From positions 512,001 through 576,000 of the forward strand of contig CALNXK010000185.1 of the NCBI GenBank assembly GCA_942486035.1: DNA of 64,000 nt. The letters run 5' to 3'. The stretch comes from Porites lobata. Its lineage: Eukaryota > Cnidaria > Anthozoa > Scleractinia > Poritidae. Below the pieces are notes generated by a model. It searched no databases. It saw only the letters and a program-made list of their open reading frames with translations, and was not told the DNA's origin. Positions 53,232-64,000 of this stretch are shown piece by piece. The position numbers were made by a program, and so were the translations under genes. Within the stretch, counting starts at the first letter, position 1. Each line of letters opens with the position of its first letter.

Positions 53232-56200
53232 CTACCGTGTTGAGTAAGCGGTGATAATGATGTCTGTGTCTCTAAAAACGTCTTCAATAATCCCTTTCAC
53301 TATAGGCCAATCAAGCTTGTCCTCTCCTGTCCCCAGACGGGGAACTGTTAACTTGTCAACACCGTTTTCTTGACTATGTTCCTTTAAACGCAGCAGACAG
53401 GATCGCATCGAGGAAGGCGTGGCGGCATCCCACCAATTCTGCCTTGTCACCTAAACGAAAAAAAAAACCTTCCCGCTTTATAAACAATGATCACGTTGAG
53501 TTTTTCCGAGGATTTCTTGTAAAGGTCTTTCGTATAAACAATACACGTGTCATGGTGTGTGATGTTTCTCCCATGTAAAACGTACACTGTAATCCAAGAC
53601 AGTCTTGGATTCTGGATTCCGCGGTGTGGAAGCCTGCGTAGCAAGCGTTTCCGTGCAGTTTAGGAGCACAGAACGAGGAACCAGAGTCAAAGACTACGCG
53701 AAAAATGGCGCAAGTATACCGAAAATCCCGTTCCTCGGTCTTTCTTTTCTTCGAAACCAAACGGAAACGCTTACTACACAGGCTAACAGTGTGGTTTCCG
53801 AATTCCCAGCAATGGATTATAGATTCCTTGTAGATTCCAATCGTCAGCGTGATTCCAGATTGCCGTAAGCTAAATTCTGTATTCCAAAGCCCAGGATTTC
53901 GGATTCCACCAGCAAACATTTTTCAACGATTCCGGATTTTCAAGCAAACATTTCCAGATGCCTGAGTCTGGATTACCTTACATGAGGCGAAAAGTTTTAA
54001 ATGAAACTGACCAAGATGATGGTTTAGTCTTCTTGGAATAGACCCTTTCACGGTTTTTTCAACTTTTTATACGGACCAGTTAGGGAAAATCCACCGAAAA
54101 GAGCGCCTTCAAACTAGTAAAATTGCTAAATTTGAAAGTGATAATTTGTTGCCCCCCACCATACAAACGTCTGTAAAATTTCGCGACATTGAGGAGCTGC
54201 ATATTCATTAGTTTTAAACAAATTATCACTTTCAAACTTGGCAATTTTACTAATTTTATAGCCTGCGTAGCAAACGTTTCCGCGCGAGTTCATCGAGAAA
54301 AGTTGGGACGAGAGCAGAAAAAAAGGAAGGACAGGGGAGGGGGAGGGTTCCTCTTCTCCCTTCCCCCTCCCTCCTTTTTGTTTTCTGCTCCCGCTCTAAC
54401 TTTCGCGCCATAACTCGATTGGAAACGCTTGCTAAGCAGGCTGCTAATTTTAAGGCAGTCTTTTCAGTGGTGTCCATGGAATTTGCTGAACTTTTCCATG
54501 TCAAAAGTTGAAAAAGAAAAACCAGTCAAAAGGTCTATTTAGTGTCGTATAACTTATAGACCATAGTTTTGGACTTACCAAGTGATACACAAAGCTTGTT
54601 TCATTCCTTTCAGAAATGGCAACCTCGCCAACTTTCCTTTCTAAAAGAATGGCAAAGAAAGAGTTACATTAAAAATAAGTTTGACTCAAGGCATCACCTT
54701 AAATCAAGCTATCAAATCATATATTAGCGGAGACTAGGTTATGAAAGGCAGCAAAATCAAAAACCGTGGTGCAGTCTATGTTGGAAGCTCTCTGACGGTG
54801 TACAATACTTCGTTTTCTGTTGGCAAATCGTGACAGTGCCACATTTTTATCGGTCAATAAGATCAAAATAGTAGGAATGCTAATGAACATTGTGCACCAT
54901 CTGGTGTACTAAAACATATAAAAAAGGACATGAAAGGAGTCTGACAGGTTTCATGACTAAAAGTATGTGAAATTTCAGATGTCAAAAATTTAAAGAATGG
55001 TTGGGCACATGCCTTACTTCATGAACTGTTGACTTATTGCATTCCAAGAAACATTCATTGTGTTAGCAGAAAAAATCTACTCCCACCCCATAAAACAGTC
55101 GCCAGAAATTCTGGTGGAAGGTCTTAAAAGGAAAATATGAACCAAACTAGAATTTCCCGGGGAGAGGGGTTTCAAACCAACAATCCCTCTGTGAGCTGAT
55201 GTCTGAATATGTTTTGGACCAACTCAATAATAATCGACAAGGAGTACATAAATAATGTTCAAGGACCATCAGAAATTCTTGGAAGAGGAGCAGTGAGGTC
55301 CCAGCGGAGGTTATATTCCAGCTTTCAAGTGTTGGGGATGATCAAATAGGGGTAAAAATCAAACCCCAAAAACATCCCTAGGGCTTCCAACAAAACCCCA
55401 AAAAATCCCATTCTGAATTTCCAAGCCTTACAATTTTCAAGAAAGCATTAAATTATATAACACGAAAAGTAAATTAGAAATTAAATGTTTGTGTTTTGCA
55501 GCCACGATATGTAGACGCCACCATGAAATCAAGCCACCCAAAAAAAGAATTGCCAAATTTTCGTAACCTAAAAAAAATCCCACAATTGAAAATGTCAAAC
55601 CCAAAAACGTCCTTCGCCCACCCCCACAATGTTCAATGACATCTACTTAAATGGTTACAGCTGTTAAGGAAAGGCGAGACAAATACAAAGTTGCAAGCAT
55701 ACTTCAGGGTATGTCTTTCCATAATAATAACATTATTCTCTCAATCTCCCTCACTGGCTCTCCTCTCTCCTCGACGTATACTTTTTCTGCTCAGATGGGT
55801 GTCCATCAACAGAGACAGATCAACTGTATTTCAATCACCTTTTTAACTAGAAACATTTTCTTGATGAATTGACAAGTCTTCTTTCAGATTTTGAAAAATA
55901 ATTTAATGGTCACTAAATCTTTATCAGAAAAAACAATGCAATTTAAATTAAGTTATGTTGCATAAAAAGTTAACATTTTAATGAGGCAATGAATAAATGT
56001 AAAGAAAAAGAAAATTCTTTGAACCTTGTTTCTTCAGCGCTTCAAATCCACCACAGAGCTTTTTAAAAGCTGGTGTGATACCTCCACTCATCCGTAGGTC
56101 TGCAGAAACACAGTGAGCCAGTGAAGAGTCTTGAGCAGTGGCCATCACTACTTTTGTCCAACCCTGTGCCTCAACTAACTGAAACTGCCCGTTCTCCTAT

Positions 56201-59200
56201 ACATCAAACAAATAATACAGTTATCTTGAATGCCAGTATACGTAGTACTCTACAGTTAAAGTGATGAGCAAAATCAAAGGAATTTTGGGGGTTTGAAATT
56301 TTCATTCTTGACTGGTAGCTTTTTGGAGAGGTAAATTTGGCAAAGATTTTTTGGGTGCCTAATTGTTTAAAGTCTGGATCTTCTTAGGTATTCAAAACAA
56401 TCTGGAGATAAGTGTGGTACCGCACACATATGCCAGCTACGTAGTTCCAAGACGACCAGATGAGGAAAAGATAAATTTTATAGATTTTGTATAGTATGAT
56501 GCATATTAAACAACCACAAACATTTAATTTCTACTTTTTTTAAAGTTATACCCCTTATCGAAATTTTTTGAAGGTTGGGATTTTTGGGGGGCTAATTTCA
56601 TTTTGGAAAGCTCTAGGAGATTTCTTTTGTGTTTTCATTTTTGCCCTCTTTTGATCATTACTGTCACTGTGTGGTCATTTGTCTTTTGTCTGTCCTTTGT
56701 AATCAATATAATATAACTACTATGTTAACCAATCAGAGCTCTTGACCAGATAATCCAGTCAGATGAACATTTTATGTCATCTGTATGAAATCTCTGTAGC
56801 TGAGACACAGACATCCCTTCTGGCAAAACATTCCTAAAGGCAAAGAGCAAGGAGAGATGGCTATTTTCGCAGGCTACTGGTATTTGGTAAAAAACAAAAC
56901 TCCACCAAACTCTTACATTTAGACCTTGGTAGTCAAAAACATTACAAAACAAAAAACAGCTAGCAGTCCTAGAAAAAAACTGTTGTAATTTCTCCACTTT
57001 GGTCAAGTGGCTGCATGTTGATCAGTTTGAATCAAATTAACTTTACCCCTTGTGATGTGATAGAATATTTTTAAGACAACAATATAATTCTGTTCTAGGA
57101 AATAACATAAACCTAAGAAATAATGCAGTGTATAATTACCTTCTTTGTTATCACTTCTGATTCTGTCCCTAGAAAACATCGACGTGCAATCTGTAATCCT
57201 TTGTATCTTGTCGTAAACAGAACTTTGAGAAAAAAAATAACTTATTTATCAAATAATAATCATCCATGATAAACTTTTGCAGGTTTTGCAGCACTCTTCA
57301 TCAGAAAAACTCCATTCACCATCCCTATATCATAGATGAAACTGTCTCCTATCCCTTCTTAAATTTATCCTTGATATTTTCAACCATCAGAAGTCATCGA
57401 ACTTGGCATTTCAGACATCAATAAAATATATTCCCTTAAAAAAAAAGAACCTCCCTCTGAGTATTGACCCCTCAGATATAGAATGGAATGGCCCCAGACA
57501 CCCCTTGATTTATAAACAAAGATGCTAGAACGCTACAAAACAGTGTCTTGTTTAGCTCTGGTTCTTTAAATACAGGCCTAAAGGGAGCCGGGTTCACGGG
57601 TGCACTCTCAGCTCCACACAGACCCCAGAGGTACAGGTCTAGTTTTTTTCATGATCAACCATTTAAAACAAAATGAATGAATAGTATTGTTCTATCCTGA
57701 CTAATTCACTGATTGTGTTTAAAACATGATTGAAAATACTGTGATAGACGGTTGACAAGCCTAACTCATGCATTCCACAAAACGTGCTTTAGCCAAAGGG
57801 GATTTGGTTAATGCCTACAAGGCATTTACCCCTTGAAGGATTCGTAGCGTGGATTGAGTAAATTTTTTCTTGTCGCCTTTCTATTACTGGGAGGCCAAGT
57901 GGTCTTTTACTGCACATTGATTTCAATGGCTGTTATGCACATCTGCTATGCAGTGGTCATTGAGCTGGAAGAAGTCACTGATCTGTTTCCTAAGAAGCCC
58001 CCAAAGAGGCTTGAGCTTGGCACACCACTAGAAGATCATTATGATCAGCACCACTAATGAATAATACGGATTCACAATTCTCTCTTTATACATTTTTACT
58101 TTTTAAGAGAGAATAGTGACATTACACTGATATTAGCTGGGTCACACTACAGACGTTTTACCTAGGTAAACTCGACTTGTTGACAGTTTACTAAGGGAAA
58201 CTTGCTTTTAAATTAAGTGTGACCGATTTTTCCCTAGGTAACTTACCTCGGGAAAATTTTATCGCCTTGGGCTTGGATATGTCTCAAGAACAATAGAGTT
58301 TCCCTTGACAGCTATCCTAAAGCGATAGCTAGGGAAAAATGAAATACCGAGGTTGCTTGCCAATAGACGCTCATCGGCGAAGGTCTTGATGACGGAACCG
58401 GATATAGGTCACGTTGTGAAAGAAATTTTGGGGGCACGAGTTGTCTACATCTTCACCTTGCACGTTGAATAAGAGTAAGAAATAACATCGAGATAAAAAG
58501 AAAAACATCTCTTTAATCAGCTAGATCCCTGAGCATCTTGCCCTCTTGAATTTACACGCCAAAGAATTCAACTGTGAGTGAAAACCTTGAGAGCCGATGT
58601 CAGTAGTGTCACCTTCTCAGAATTTTTTACCTAGGTAAAACAAAACCCGAATTCAAAGTCCGAAGTGTGACCACAGCTATTGTCATTGTCGAAATAAATC
58701 AGTCTCTTTGCCAAAAAAAATTGGAAGTTCAAAAATTGGAGAAATTCAATGTTTCTCAAAACGCTTGTAATGCAGTCTTGGGTAACCTAATTTTCCCTCT
58801 AGTGACTTGTGCCTCCAGCCTCGTTTGGTCCGTCTCCATGTTGGATTGCACCCACCCACAAAAAAACCTGGCTATGGCCCTGAAATGTTTAACGTAAATC
58901 AAAGCAACTTCAGAATACCCAGCCAGAAATTTTCAGGTAAATTGTACTACTACCGCGGTCCACAGTCCGCAGTCAGTAAAAAGGAAATTGGTGTGTAAAT
59001 GTAGTGCCGCCGCTGTCCATAGTCCCGCAGTCAGTGAATGTGAAATTGACTAAGTGTGTAAATGTACTGCTGTGAATTTAGACAAGAGTTAAAACCAACT
59101 GCTTTAAGATGGCTTAGTTGGCATTTGTGGATTAAAGAACGCGATATATTAAGACATGAACAGTGAGCCTTTTTCTCTTTATGTGGATTAAAGAACGAGT

Positions 59201-59402
59201 TAATTAAATGTACAGAGTGCTTGCTTCGCTTCATTGCACTGCAGACCGAGGACCGCGTTAGCAGGAATACTTTGTTGGGGAATATTTCAGTGGCCAGTTA
59301 TGCTGACGTTTAGCCAAAGTAATATTAAAAAATCATATACATAAGGTTACCTCGATATTTAGATCATAACAAAAACTTACTAAGTGCTCTTCTTTGCAAC
59401 AT
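53232..59402 (-). CDS. OARD1: OARD1/TARG1-like macrodomain protein, 5 exons
   Basis: The family removes ADP-ribose from acidic residues and deacylates O-acyl-ADP-ribose. Exons, 5' to 3' on the minus strand: 59381-59402, 57140-57222, 56025-56196, 54579-54640, 53232-53450. Phases agree, giving 185 aa (human 152). The exon 3 donor is a weak gttcaa. Matches to human OARD1: SLAHCVSADLRMSGGI at 61-76, FKKLCGGFEALKKQ at 79-92, GEVAISERN, and PRLGTGEDKLDW at 151-162 with Asp157 at the position of human Asp125. Departures: human catalytic Lys84 aligns with Arg116 (LVTRQ against LITKK). The usual V-x-G-D-L-F loop is missing before SLAH, and MGAGI is MSGGI. The first 30 residues (MLQRRALILFTTRYKGLQIA) are basic and amphipathic, like a mitochondrial leader; this is inference. 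It could be a divergent reader instead of an enzyme. Human positions are from memory. Confidence 0.83.
53630..53787. repeat. AGCCTGCGTAGCAAGCG fold-back element, no clear duplication
   Basis: AGCCTGCGTAGCAAGCGTTT on the left, AACGCTTACTACACAGGCTA on the right, with GAACGAGGAACC and CGTTCCTCGGTC inner complement. It lies in the last intron of the macrodomain gene. Confidence 0.65.
54250..54452. mobile_element. AGCCTGCGTAGC fold-back element with 9-bp duplication
   Basis: The element is 54259-54443, TAGCCTGCGTAGCAAACG ... CGCTTGCTAAGCAGGCTG. It is flanked by CTAATTTTA at 54250-54258 and 54444-54452. Inner arms are GGGGAGGGGGAGGG and CCCTTCCCCCTCCCTCC. It lies in the last intron of the macrodomain gene. 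Confidence 0.8.
57848..58057 (+). other. Short frame with membrane-helix-like start, unassigned
   Basis: Open from a stop at 57845 to a stop at 58057, without an ATG at its start. The translation has a hydrophobic run (FFLVAFLLLGGQVVFYC, then MAVMHICYAVV) followed by a polar tail with DLFPKKPPKRLE and a DHYDQHH end. It has the look of a C-terminal exon or processed fragment of a membrane protein. I cannot name the family. It lies antisense in intron 1 of the macrodomain gene. Confidence 0.3.
58137..58677. mobile_element. TIR element with GTCACACT ends
   Basis: CTGGGTCACACTACAGACG on the left and AAGTGTGACCACAG on the right are inverted. Both arms carry TTTACCTAGGTAAA and related CCTAGGTAA motifs. 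It lies in intron 1 of the macrodomain gene. Target duplication unclear. Confidence 0.65.
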
Positions 59403-60790
59403 GATTCTACCTGACGGTGAAAATTTCACTCTAGCCAATTTCGCCCAGGCGGAAATTCTACCTCGTTCCCAGGTCACCTGAGGCCGACGGGGCTTGGATC
59501 CAACTTCGTTTCCAGTCCAAGTGAGTCGTCAAGAGCGCGACTCGAAGTACGAAGTCGAAGTAATCAATGGGAAATCTAACTGCCTGTTTCTCTCCCCCTC
59601 TAAGTTTTTCACCTAAAAAAAGTTTTAACCGCCAGCCAACTTTTTGCAGAGCGCCCAATGTGTTTTGCTTATCGATTCAGGACGCGTTAATTGAAAACCA
59701 AAAGTAGCCTCCCCTTAATTTAGCCTGTGTGCCTTTAGCCTCGGGAAACAGGCGACATTTTGCGGCACTACCACTGGTTTCCTTCCCTGCTAGTAGAGCC
59801 TCTTTTTTCTGGTATTCGGCAGGTGGGGGGGTCTCCTTTCCTCCCGCCCGGTCGCCACACTATTACATTATTATCGTCTCTGAATATAAACAGATTAATA
59901 TCGACTCCACGCAGGATTAACCTATTAACAATTGATATTAAAGTCTTGCTCTCCATCGTCCGAGAAGAGGGGAAGATGTAAAGTCTACTTTACTAGCACA
60001 CGGTCTATCTCGGACTAGTCCATTTTTGTGCAAATTCTCGAAAAAATGGCTTGTATTGACCACCATTACAGAGATGCCAACTTTAGAGATTTAAAATCTG
60101 GAGACTCTCTGTTTTTCACTAGCCCCCTACCCCGGAAATTCGCGATCATCGTTTTGATGCCGGAAATAATCTTTGTCAGTGACTAAATAGGTGTAAAATG
60201 CCTCAGAAACCGTACTACAGTTACGAATAAGAAAAATTGAAGTTTTGAGCTAAAAATGGGCTAAATTTCAAACTAAGGCTCAGAAAAGCTCAAAAGATGA
60301 TTTTATCCGGGAGATAAAGCGACCCGTACGGGAGACCGGGAGATTGGTGTCGTATCCGGGAGACTCCCGGATAATCCGGGAGGGTTGGCATGTATGCCAT
60401 TATGGCCGCCTTGTCACGTGCTTGCAAACAAAGAATACCAAACAAATCCTGATCGGGTTCAAAAAATTGTTCAAAACGTCATTCAGGAGGCTCCTCTTCC
60501 ACGTTACCAGGGCCTCTCTTTCGTTCCCGGGAACAAAGAAGAGAAACCCTGGTAAGGAGGCTTAAGAGTTCATGCTGGTAGAAGAAATGAATCCAGTGAT
60601 GCAAAACTCATTCAAAAGGGCGTTAGTCCATGCTAAATTGTCTGTAGTACCAGTGTTTTTTTGGACTGTGCAGCATGTACAGTCACCCATCTCATCAAGT
60701 ATAAGCAAAGGACAAAAAGTTTCGTGTACGTATTCTAAACTGGAGGAAGGGTTTATTTCATCATATTTTCTTTCAGTATTTTTTTTTACG
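59403..60790. other. Region upstream of the macrodomain gene
   Basis: Likely promoter at the left. A hairpin lies at 60498-60557. 'gggag(a)' repeats at 60310-60380 look like a degraded repeat. Opposing short frames at 60562-60823 may be the 3' UTR of the gene whose last exon is at 60791-60996. Confidence 0.35.
60498..60557. repeat. Hairpin repeat
   Basis: CTTCCACGTTACCAGGGCCT, then CTCTTTCGTTCCC, opposed by GGGAACAAAGAAGAG and AAACCCTGGTAAGGAGG. Short fold-back element remnant. Confidence 0.6.
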
Positions 60791-60996
60791 TTACTCAGAC
60801 GCATCCGTATTAGGAGATTTTAGCTTCTCCTGGCAGCGAACAAGCTGTATTTGGCTTTTCAAAGCAGATTTGTATTTAGATGCTATTCCTCCGGTCCAAA
60901 GGTTGGTTTGATTGCGTGCCAGTTGCGTTAGTCTACAGTAGTGATATTGAGCCCAGTCCCGAGGTCCCAGGAGCCGATTAATCAGCTCCTGAGTCT
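60791..60996 (-). CDS. Orphan terminal exon, unknown protein
   Basis: After an attgtag acceptor at 60997-60998 the minus strand stays open for 206 nt to TAA at 60791. The sequence is helical and basic-aromatic: LINRLLGPRDWAQYHYCRLT, then QLARNQTNLWTGG, YKSALKSQIQLV, RCQEKLKSP. Composition and acceptor make it a plausible last exon. Upstream exons must lie at higher coordinates, but none was found with confidence up to 64000. Family not recognised. Confidence 0.4.
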
Positions 60997-62789
60997 CTAC
61001 AATATTAAAGACGAATCATGATCTTGACCTCTGTGTTTGAGTAGGAATTATCCGTATAATGCGCTTAAAACATTCATGTCTCAAGAACTTTCTATCTGCC
61101 TTTTTAAAAGGAAATACTACGTTTCCAATTTTTCTTCTTTTTTCTTAAAATGCCAGGCAGCCTTAATACTGTTTTAAGAGGAAGCAATATACGACGTTCT
61201 GATTGTAGCCGCAGTATTCCAGTCCGGCGTCAAGATATTCTAAGCCGACGTTGATTTAAGCTTTTATAGTCGCAATAACTTCTGATCCTTCACGGAGATC
61301 TTTAAAAGCAGTTCCGTAATCGTCGGCCGGAACTATTAAGGGCTAGTACCACCCCAGAATCTCAAATGTCTCTGAGCCTTAGTCATTATATATCCTCAGT
61401 TGTTCATCAATGAGACAGGGGAAAAATAAACTTCAATTACATTGTAAAATCTTGTTCAGTTTGATGCTGTAGATCTACTATATTTGAGCTTAGCAGCTAA
61501 TCAATGTTCTTAAACGATACTTCAGCCAAGTTAGATGCCAAGGACATTACTTGGATTACTTCATGTCAGTCTCGCAATTGCAATTTGCCTTGCACATGCT
61601 TCTTTGTTACACGGGACGATTCGCAACGACGCATTGAGCGCAACACAGCGTTGCAATGCTTGAGCAACGAGGTCAATATATGAAGGCCGAGGTCTGAGAT
61701 TTCCCTGTCATGGCCGAACAGACGAAGTTAATAATAAGTTATTTATTATACGGCTTTTTCATTATGGACCCGAGTCTGCGATCGATTAAAACCAACAACT
61801 GGTCAGCTTCACCCCAATGAGTTCTACACTTGAGCCCGCGTTACAGTCAGGTGACACTGGTCAGGGGATACCGTTTTTGAGAGCTGTCAATCGACAGTAA
61901 CATGGATGTCCATAAGGATGTCCACTATGTGTCTTGAACACCCAGCTAGTAATCCCGGTCATTACAAGATCAAAGACAGCCAATCAAAACGCGTGAACTA
62001 TTGTAGCCATATAATTTAATAAAGGAATTTTATCGTTTGTCTTACGATAACCTTTTTTTTTTTTTTTTTCAAATTAGACAGTCTCGCAACGGGCGTAATT
62101 GTTTTCCAATATACTGTATTACAATACTGCGTATGCTTAATTTTGTTCAACAGTGTCCGCAATTTAGTTTTAAAAAAATGAAAACAAACTTTGCCCAGTC
62201 ATATCAAAATAAACTTAAAGATAGTTTCGTTGCGATTTTATTTTCCACATTCAACACCGAGTGCTGAAAAGCCACAATCACTGTACGTTTCACGAGTGTC
62301 CAAGTACTAAATTATATTACCAAAAGCGAAAAAATGAGACCATTTTAAGGCTTAGGTTTTCTTTGGTTTCTTTAGCTTTTGGATTATAATTCGTCCTTGC
62401 CTACCATTTTTTCGCCAGTAGGATCGCGAAAAGGGTTGAACTTAAGCAATAGGATAGCCAGTGAAGCAAATGACGTTTTTGCGATACCACAGCTCAAGTC
62501 AGAAACACAGGTTAATTGAATTTTTCCAGTGGCTGATCAAGAACGAAGGCCTGCAGGGGATCCTGACCCCTCTAAATGGGCGGCCATCAGACCAGAAAAG
62601 TAAATAAGCAAAAATTAATGTCTAGGTGCATAGAAAATTGGAATTTGTACTCCTCAAGGGTTGCAAGTTTCACTGACGTCTGTTACTGGAAAATAACGTG
62701 TAACGTCGAGGAAAGGTTCGAATGATTTCAAATGTAGCTGTAAACAGGCTGTAAAAAGGGTTTAGTGAACACAATTTTGAACTCCTCCA

Positions 62790-62872
62790 ATAATAACAAT
62801 GACAATAATAATAGTAATAATGACAATAATAATAATAATAATAATAATAATAGTGATAATAATAATTTGACA
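62790..62872. repeat. AAT-rich microsatellite
   Basis: Imperfect AATAATAATAAT tract with GACAAT interruptions. The tyrosine/histidine-rich frame on the minus strand is an artefact of this repeat. Confidence 0.9.
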
Positions 62873-63024
62873 AATTAAAATGGGTTCCGCACCTGTATAG
62901 TGTAATCGAGAGATTGCGTGCGAGTTGCAAATAGAGGTTTTTGGGATAAAAAGAACTAGAGCTGAGAGAAAACAAAGAAATAAAGAAAAGAAAAAGAACC
63001 AGAATAGCATTTATGAATTATACA

Positions 63025-63251
63025 TTGACGGTGGAACCTCGATATAACGAAGGGCTAAGTGACTGTTAAAATTTGTTCTCTATAATCAGTGAAACTTCGA
63101 TACAACGAACTTGAACCTCTATATAACGAAGTCCTCGGTAGTAAAATATATATGAACTGAAGAACCTCGATACAACGAAACCTCATTATAGGTCTCTATG
63201 ATAGCGATTGCTGGGCCCTTGGCCCTTCGTCATAGTCGAGTTTCCACGGTA
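63025..63251. mobile_element. MITE (AACCTCGATATAACGAAG family)
   Basis: GGTGGAACCTCGATATAACG on the left and TAGTCGAGTTTCCACGGTA on the right are imperfect inverted repeats. ACCTCGATACAACGAA recurs inside. Resembles Tc1/mariner-derived MITEs. Confidence 0.65.
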
Positions 63252-63818
63252 TTGTGATGATTGTTAGTCAAATAGACTATTATTATTTTATTCATTAAAC
63301 TGCCGACTTTTCGGCTTATCAAAGAAGCCCCCTGTGCCTTAAATATCTGAAATGTTTTATATAATGGGTAGGGCTTGGAGTGATTTCCAACAGGGGCCTA
63401 TCAACGAGGCACATGATTAAATTTTGAGAGAAGAAATTCCTGTCATAGGTGCACGAAATCTTATCAAAAGAACGAGAGAACAGTCTCTAAAAAAACATCT
63501 TGGTGTGATTAACTTGTAATTAGCCCTTCCGTTTTTAAAGAGTTTAAGTGAAACCTTATCGTAACCCGCCCGCCCAAAATATCCCTGATAAAAATCGGGA
63601 CAGGACATAAACTGAAAGGTACTACGGAGAAAATGAAGATTCCAAGCCCCGAGTTCTCTGTTCAAATGTATGTCAAGTTTAATCTCGCATGAAATGAACG
63701 TGTTCCTTGACTCCGACACTTCCTCTGTAGTCGTGAAGACTATAGAGCCCTTGGCTTTGTCATTCATCGAACGTAGGGACCCAGCCGTTCGACCCATTAG
63801 TTTTTCTTTTCGTTTCTT

Positions 63819-63932
63819 ATCTTATCTTTAATCCTGCATAGCAGGCCCTTGGAAGTAGTGGGTGAAAGAGAGAACGGGTACGCACCCGTCTTTTCTTGTG
63901 CCCACCACTTCCAACGCAGGCTAATCTTATCT
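63819..63932. mobile_element. Fold-back element with 9-bp duplication
   Basis: The element is 63828-63923, TTAATCCTGCATAGCAGGCC ... CCAACGCAGGCTA with GGAAGTAGTGGG/CCCACCACTTCC arms. It is flanked by ATCTTATCT (63819-63827 and 63924-63932). Confidence 0.78.
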
Positions 63933-64000
63933 GTTCACCTCGTTACAACTGATTGCTTGGCAGACAACAAAAATTTGTCACTAGTCGGTGCCCTGTCTCC

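Larger units (their letters stand above)
60997..64000. other. Right flank, no supported gene
   Basis: AT-rich DNA with an AAT microsatellite, a MITE at about 63025-63251 and a fold-back element at 63828-63923. A 126-codon minus frame at 63417-63797 starts MGRTAGSLRSMNDKAKG but shows no domain I recognise. It could be an exon of the gene ending at 60791. Confidence 0.35.

Noticed and set aside
62670..62975. Tyr/His-rich minus-strand protein
   Set aside because: It is produced by the AAT microsatellite.
1..64000. Prokaryotic defence system, CRISPR array or virus genome
   Set aside because: Introns, animal gene families and eukaryotic repeats throughout. Regularly spaced short repeats seen are transposon-internal or microsatellites.

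Overview
The window looks like nuclear DNA of an anthozoan cnidarian, most likely a stony coral or close relative. The evidence is AT-rich non-coding DNA, genes split into many small exons with GT-AG introns, animal-only gene families (augmin, SERGEF, a bHLH-Orange repressor, OARD1), and a heavy load of short fold-back transposons and tRNA-headed SINEs of the type common in coral genomes. The species cannot be named from sequence alone.

Layout, left to right. 1-10.5 kb: four intronless ORFs (three on +, one on -) for basic, low-complexity proteins of 231-341 aa. I recognise no family. Three carry an RVxF-like PP1-docking motif, and all four have a short hydrophobic-charged-hydrophobic-Pro motif in the C-terminal third or half. 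12.1-25.4 kb (-): HAUS8, a microtubule-binding augmin subunit, assembled here as 15 exons and 607 aa with every intron phase consistent. One intron holds a deleted LINE. 28.0-38.8 kb (-): SERGEF (DelGEF), an RCC1-repeat protein, 10 exons and 384 aa. One intron holds a ~726-bp inverted repeat whose loop carries a PIF1-like helicase fragment. 41.7-48.2 kb (-): a bHLH-Orange repressor closest to the HELT/clockwork-orange group, 4 exons and 524 aa. 53.2-59.4 kb (-): an OARD1/TARG1-like macrodomain protein, 5 exons and 185 aa, lacking the catalytic lysine and the usual GD loop. 60.8-61.0 kb (-): an orphan terminal exon of an unrecognised gene.

All four recognised genes lie on the minus strand. They belong to unrelated pathways (spindle microtubules, secretion, transcription, ADP-ribose removal), so this is ordinary gene neighbourhood, not an operon. 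Gaps and introns are filled by non-autonomous DNA transposons. Several families have terminal inverted repeats and visible target-site duplications of 2, 3, 6, 7 and 9 bp. Two elements are nested inside others, and in both cases the empty site can be reconstructed. The most notable repeat is a 398-bp family with three copies, each flanked by a perfect 6-bp duplication. I found no bacterial-type system, CRISPR array or viral genome.
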